The notes under the pieces: generated by a model
What the model was told of the DNA's origin: nothing
The model's database searches: none
What the model saw: the letters and a program-made list of their open reading frames with translations, nothing else
Shown: piece after piece, positions 7,067 to 10,020 of the stretch
How positions within the stretch are numbered: the first letter of the stretch is position 1
Layout: the number at the start of each line of letters is the position of its first letter
Program-made: the position numbers and the translations under genes
NCBI GenBank assembly: GCA_020850915.1
Contig: JADZDV010000031.1
Coordinates: 1 to 10,020 of the forward strand
DNA length: 10,020 nucleotides
DNA from: Chloroflexota bacterium
GTDB lineage: Bacteria; Chloroflexota; UBA6077; JADZDV01
Reading direction: 5' to 3'

Positions 7067-7723
7067 ATGGCGCGTCTGCCGTACCTGAATGATGACGAGC
7101 TGAACGATCGACAGCGGCTCGTGTTTGACGGCTGCGTGGAGCTGCTGGGACGTGTGCCGAATTCGATGCGTCTGTACGCCCGCACCCCGAAGGTGGCAGG
7201 CTGGTTCGTGCCGTTCCTCGCCAGCCTCCAGCGCGAGGGCGCGGGTGGCCTGCTGGACGGGCGCACGAAGGAGCTGGCGATCTTGAAGACCTCGTTGACG
7301 AACTCCTGCCGCTACTGAACGACGCATAACACGTCGCTCGGGATAGCGACAGGGCTGAGCCAGGAGCAGATCGACGCCGCGGCCGGGGACTATGCGTCGT
7401 CCGACGTACTGTCCGACCGTGACAAGGCTGTCTGTCGCTGGGCCGAGGCGGTCACAACGTATGAAGCGCCGGAGGACGACGAGGCGTTCGAGCAGCTCAA
7501 GCAGTTCTTCACGGACGACGAGATCGTGGAGCTGACCTGGGTCTCGGCGCTGTTCAACATGGTCAACCGCGTGCACGACTCGCTTCGGCTGGATGTCGAA
7601 GAACAGAGCGAGGTCAACAAGATCCGCCGCTCGGCTGTCCTGACCGAGGAGGCGATCCTGAAGTACGGACGCCGCCTGGTAGAGCAGGCAGGCGCCGATC
7701 TCGAGGCGAGGCGAGGGGAGTAG
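7067..7723 (+). CDS. AhpD-like / carboxymuconolactone decarboxylase family selenoprotein (Sec84, first tandem copy)
   Basis: Read through the in-frame TGA at 7316-7318, this gives a 218-residue protein ending at TAG 7721-7723. The TGA is codon 84 in C81-R-Y-U84-T-T-H-N, where relatives have the second Cys of a C-x-x-C redox pair. Glu69 is 12 residues before Cys81, the spacing of Glu118 and Cys130 in AhpD, and His87 follows the Sec. After the TGA the frame stays conserved and family-like (D-R-D-K-A-V, W-A-E-A, L-T-W-V, L-F-N-M-V-N-R-V), and a stem-loop at 7333-7350 has SECIS-like form and position. Ignoring readthrough would leave an 83-residue stub without its redox partner. Start ATG has GGGAGGGAG at 7054-7062. 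The role is probably a thiol/selenol redox or peroxide-linked step, perhaps passing electrons to the reductase downstream; CxxU AhpD-like selenoproteins are known from selenoproteome surveys. Confidence 0.88.
7333..7350 (+). promoter_or_regulatory. Candidate bacterial SECIS stem-loop of the first AhpD-like gene
   Basis: GTCGCT (7333-7338) pairs perfectly with AGCGAC (7345-7350) around a six-base loop CGGGAT. The stem begins after 14 intervening bases and the loop lies about 20 bases after the TGA. Bacterial SECIS elements lie inside the coding sequence at this kind of distance and carry G near the start of the apical loop to bind SelB; E. coli fdhF is the model. The loop lacks the classical GU, so this is the weaker loop of the three. 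Confidence 0.7.
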
Positions 7724-7760
7724 CGGTGGTATTCAAGAGCGGCACGGTAGCCGGATGACG

Positions 7761-7765
7761 AGGAG
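7761..7765 (+). promoter_or_regulatory. Ribosome binding site that selects the GTG at 7771
   Basis: AGGAG at 7761-7765 lies five bases before GTG 7771. An alternative GTG at 7765 overlaps this motif and so is unlikely as a start. The 7771 start also gives the N-terminus A-R-L-P-Y shared with the paralogue upstream. Confidence 0.7.
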
Positions 7766-7770
7766 TGACC

Positions 7771-8436
7771 GTGGCAAGACTTCCGTATGTCCCGGATGAC
7801 GTTGACGACGAGCTTACGCGACTGTACTTCGGCGGCTGTCGACAGCTCCTGGGGCGAATTCCCAACTCCGCCCGAGTGCGGGCCCACGTACCCCGCATCG
7901 CGGCCTGGTACGTCCCGTTCCTGGTGAGCCTCCAGCGCGAGGGCATTGGCGTTCTGGACAGCCGCACCAAGGAGCTGGCGATCCTGAAGGTCTCACTGAC
8001 TAACGCGTGCGGCTATTGAACGACCCACAACACGTCGCTTGGTCAGGCGGCAGGCATTACTGACGAGCAGATCGGGGCGCTGGAGGGGGACTACGAAAAC
8101 TCGCCAGCTTTCACCGAGCGGGACCGGGCGGTCATCCACTGGGCAGAGGCGATGACGCTGAACACGGCGCGGGATGACGACGAGGGCTTTGAGCGCCTGA
8201 AGGCGTTCTTCGACGACGCGGAGATCATGGAGCTGACCTGGGTGATTGGCCTGTTCAATATGAACAACCGGGTCCAGGACGCGATGAAACTCGAGATCGA
8301 AGAGCGCCACGAAGTCGACAAGATCAGGCGCTCCCGGCTGGTCACCGAAGAGATGATCGTCGAGTACGCCCGTGAACTCGTGGCGACCTATGACCGGCGG
8401 AAGGCACAGAAAGCCTGCAACAGTCCCACTTCATGA
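7771..8436 (+). CDS. AhpD-like / carboxymuconolactone decarboxylase family selenoprotein (Sec83, second tandem copy)
   Basis: Read through TGA 8017-8019, this gives 221 residues ending at TGA 8434-8436. It is a paralogue of the gene 47 bp upstream, about half identical by eye along its whole length, including A-R-L-P-Y at the N-terminus, K-E-L-A-I-L-K, T-T-H-N-T-S-L-G right after the TGA, L-T-W-V and L-F-N-M. The Sec is in C80-G-Y-U83, with Glu68 and His86 at the same places as in the first copy, so the two genes keep an in-frame TGA at exactly the same alignment column. A stem-loop at 8034-8051 lies at exactly the same distance. The final TGA is treated as a true stop because the frame then meets TGA again at once, and the GGAGG site of the next gene starts two bases later. 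The pair may form a heteromer. The most likely role is redox transfer by a selenol-thiol pair; the substrate is unknown. Confidence 0.88.
8034..8051 (+). promoter_or_regulatory. Candidate bacterial SECIS stem-loop of the second AhpD-like gene
   Basis: GTCGCTT (8034-8040) pairs with AGGCGGC (8045-8051), seven pairs including two U-G wobbles, around the loop GGTC. The loop begins 22 bases after the TGA and contains G-G-U, much like the AGGUCU loop of E. coli fdhF. Compared with the first copy the 3' arm encodes different residues (Gln-Ala-Ala instead of Ile-Ala-Thr), yet each change swaps a U-A pair for U-G, so pairing is kept. Confidence 0.78.
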
Positions 8437-8437
8437 C

Positions 8438-8442
8438 GGAGG
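8438..8442 (+). promoter_or_regulatory. Ribosome binding site of the GrdB/PrdB-like gene
   Basis: GGAGG four bases before ATG 8447. It decides this start over an in-frame ATG at 8372 that lies inside the previous gene. Confidence 0.75.
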
Positions 8443-8446
8443 TGAG

Positions 8447-9226
8447 ATGACGCTCTCCGAGCTACAGCGGCAGATCGAGGCGGAGCGCTTCGAAAAGTGG
8501 AAGAAGAACATCGAAGGCACGCACGCGGGCGGCCATTTCCTGCCGAACGACCGGCTCTACTGGTCACCGCTGACCAGGCCGCTCTCGCAGGCCACTGTGG
8601 CGCTGGTGACGAGCATCGGCGTGCACCTGAAGACGCAGCAGCCGTTCGACATCCTCGATCCGCACGGCGACCCCACAATCCGCGACATTCCTGGCGACGT
8701 TGATACCAGGGACCTGATGGCGACGCACGGTCACGTGGATACCGGTCCAGCCAACACCGACCCGAACGTCGCCCTGCCGATCGACCGGCTGCGCGAGCTG
8801 GTCGCGGCGGGCCGGGTCGGAGCGGCGGCGCGGCGTCACTATGGTCTGATGGGTTTCTGCCCAGCGATCGAGCGGATGCGAGATGAGGTTGGGCCGGAGA
8901 TCGCGCGACGGATGCACGAGGACGGAGTGGACGCCGCTATCCTGACCGCGGGTTGACCGATGTGCCATCAGTCCGTTGGACTGGTCCAGGGACAGATCGA
9001 GAAGTCCGGTATCCCCACCATCTCGACGACGGTCCGGACCGAGGTGACGCGGTACTCGCTCGTGCCGCGAGCGGTCTACGTGCGCTTCCCGATCGGGAAC
9101 CCGATCGGAGAGGCCGGCAAGCCGGAGCAGCAGCAGAAGATCCTCGTGGCGATTCTGGATGCCTTCGAGTCGATCGATGAGCCGGGAACGATCGTCGAGC
9201 TGCCGTTCCGCTGGAGACGGATGTGA
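8447..9226 (+). CDS. GrdB/PrdB-type reductase subunit, selenoprotein (Sec170)
   Basis: Read through TGA 8954-8956, this gives 259 residues of the glycine/sarcosine/betaine/D-proline reductase selenoprotein B family. The length is near the roughly 240 residues of the PrdB subunit of D-proline reductase and far below GrdB (about 430). Features in order are T-R-P-L-S-Q-A-T-V-A-L-V-T-S (about residues 43-56), R-D-I-P-G-D-V, H-G-H-V-D-T, D-P-N-V-A-L-P-I-D-R-L, H-Y-G-L-M-G-F, D-G-V-D-A-A-I-L-T, then U170-P-M-C173-H-Q-S-V-G and S-G-I-P-T-I-S, R-F-P-I-G-N-P-I-G. The TGA sits where these proteins have the catalytic Sec or Cys of a U-x-x-C motif. Known members cleave C-N bonds reductively through the selenol. 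No PrdA-, GrdA- or GrdC/D-like gene is visible, so the substrate may differ from the clostridial systems. The last four bases overlap the next gene. Confidence 0.9.
8967..8985 (+). promoter_or_regulatory. Candidate bacterial SECIS stem-loop of the GrdB/PrdB-like gene
   Basis: CAGTCC (8969-8974) and GGACTG (8978-8983) form a perfect six-pair stem with loop GTT, extendable outward by a U-G and an A-U pair. The loop begins 19 bases after the TGA and starts with G-U. E. coli fdhF has its loop at about 18-23 bases. This is the cleanest of the three stem-loops. Confidence 0.78.
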
Positions 9227-9534
9227 GCGAAGGTAGCACGGGAGCGGGATTGCCGGGCTACCGCATCACGACGGATAGCCTGGCCGAGATCCAGGGCCGG
9301 TACGACCAGCTCGTGGACGCCGTCGAACGGTATCACCGTCGGATCGCGGCCGAGCTGGCGAGAGCTGAGGCAAGTCCAGGGATCCCGGAGCACTATCCGT
9401 CCCGTCTGGCGATGCACGTGGCCTCGAGCAAGGAGCTGTTGGACGTGCTGGAGACGGCGGCGCACGATGCGCTGGTGCGCGCCTCGGATCGGACCATCCT
9501 GATCAAGGTTGCGGCCGAGGGTACGTTTGTCTGA
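9223..9534 (+). CDS. Small conserved-context protein of unknown function (103 aa)
   Basis: I do not recognise a family. It starts at a GTG that overlaps the TGA of the reductase-like gene (GTGA), with GGAG at 9213-9216 six bases ahead, so the two genes are translationally coupled and probably act together. The protein has no Cys and no signal peptide. Its sequence looks mostly helical (S-L-A-E-I-Q-G-R-Y, then a long amphipathic stretch R-R-I-A-A-E-L-A-R-A-E) with a second helix around K-E-L-L-D-V-L-E-T-A. It may be an accessory or assembly subunit of the selenoprotein reductase. That is inferred from position only. Confidence 0.75.
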   Translation: MSEGSTGAGLPGYRITTDSLAEIQGRYDQLVDAVERYHRRIAAELARAEASPGIPEHYPSRLAMHVASSKELLDVLETAAHDALVRASDRTILIKVAAEGTFV

Positions 9535-9566
9535 GAGGAACGGCTCCCAGGAGGGGTGAGGCAGAT

Positions 9567-10020
9567 ATGGACGACAGGGTCGTGGCGCGGGCTCGGCAGG
9601 CGGATGACGTCCTGACTTCGCTCGGCCAGTATGTCGAGGGGCTGTCGCCTGACGAGTGGCAGGGGCCAAGCGACTGCGCGGGCTGGAGCGTGGCGAACGT
9701 TCTGGCTCACCTGGTGCTGGTGACAGACCTGCTGGGCACGGCGATGGAGCGCGGTCTGGCCGGGGAGGGGGGACCACGACCTGAGATTGTCGCCGACGTG
9801 GCAGGCTGGCGGCAGCGCCGCGCACAGGAGGTTCAGCGGCTCAGCAGGCTGCCGCGCTCCGAGCTGCTGAGCGATCTGCGCAGGGGCCTGGGGCGCATGA
9901 ACCGAGCGCAGGCGCGGGTGGCCGAGGCTGGAGAAGGCGGCAGCGGCTGGCATCCTTCCGCGGGGAGGCAGCCGCTGCCGTGGTTCGCTGGCCAGTGGCT
10001 GTACGAGGTAGCGCTTCACG
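9567..10020 (+). CDS. DinB / mycothiol-dependent maleylpyruvate isomerase-like protein, 3' partial
   Basis: The frame is open from ATG 9567 to the window edge (151 codons), so the end is missing. The ribosome binding site GGAGGGG is at 9550-9556. The protein has the four-helix start of the MDMPI/DinB_2 superfamily: G-W-S-V-A-N-V-L-A-H-L with His48, and near the edge L-Y-E-V-A-L-H with Glu147 and His151. In the Corynebacterium maleylpyruvate isomerase, zinc is held by His52, Glu144 and His148 as I recall. The same order and the same four-residue spacing of the last two are seen here. Members of this superfamily use small thiols or act as thiol-dependent hydrolases and isomerases, which suits a neighbourhood of redox selenoproteins. 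The specific reaction is not known. Confidence 0.8.
   Translation, partial: MDDRVVARARQADDVLTSLGQYVEGLSPDEWQGPSDCAGWSVANVLAHLVLVTDLLGTAMERGLAGEGGPRPEIVADVAGWRQRRAQEVQRLSRLPRSELLSDLRRGLGRMNRAQARVAEAGEGGSGWHPSAGRQPLPWFAGQWLYEVALH

Noticed and set aside
7751..7801. Repeat CCGGATGACG at 7751-7760 and 7792-7801
   Set aside because: Two short copies, one in the gap and one inside coding sequence, with no dyad or third copy; probably chance.
7067..8436. Both AhpD-like genes as pseudogenes broken by nonsense mutations
   Set aside because: The same column is hit in both copies, the downstream frame is intact and conserved, no other lesions are seen, and a third gene has the same pattern at a catalytic position known for Sec.
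8431..8446. TGA at 8434 as a fourth selenocysteine codon
   Set aside because: The frame meets another TGA three codons later, the GGAGG of the next gene begins two bases after the TGA, and the protein family normally ends here.
9532..9566. TGA at 9532 as a readthrough codon
   Set aside because: The frame after it gives no family-like sequence and runs through the strong GGAGGGG site of the next gene.

Overview
This is a GC-rich bacterial window. Every gene I can support lies on the + strand, packed into two groups. High GC, ordinary stop usage, double CaiB-family proteins and a mycothiol-isomerase/DinB-type protein fit a Chloroflexota- or Actinomycetota-like organism, but the sequence alone does not settle the taxon. 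I see no rRNA, tRNA, CRISPR array or mobile element.

Left part (1-6266): a tightly packed CoA-ester/amidohydrolase catabolic gene set. It holds a crotonase-fold protein cut by the window edge with a damaged oxyanion hole, a normal enoyl-CoA hydratase/isomerase, a YtcJ-like amidohydrolase, an Amidohydro_2-type TIM-barrel hydrolase, and a 777-residue fusion of two family III CoA-transferase (CaiB/BaiF) domains. The last three are separated by 1 bp and by an 8-bp overlap, so they are almost certainly co-transcribed and translationally coupled. The likely theme is hydrolysis of an amide or ring substrate, CoA transfer to the acid, and crotonase chemistry. The substrate is unknown.

Middle (6267-6430): a 164-bp gap with a plausible sigma-70 type promoter and a perfect dyad that overlaps the expected transcription start and the ribosome binding site of an XRE-cupin regulator.

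Right part (6431-10020): the most interesting region. After the regulator come three consecutive genes, each interrupted by one in-frame TGA exactly where the protein family has a redox Cys. Two are tandem AhpD/carboxymuconolactone-decarboxylase-like proteins (C-x-x-U) and the third is a GrdB/PrdB-type reductase subunit (U-x-x-C). Each TGA is followed 10-14 nt later by a stem-loop with G and usually GU in the apical loop, as expected for a bacterial SECIS element. In the two paralogues the stem stays paired although the encoded amino acids change. I therefore annotate three selenoproteins in one operon, each of which an ordinary gene caller would split or truncate. A 103-residue protein of unknown function overlaps the third gene, and a DinB/MDMPI-like protein runs off the right edge. 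Selenocysteine machinery (selA, selB, selC, selD) is not in the window and must lie elsewhere if this reading is right.
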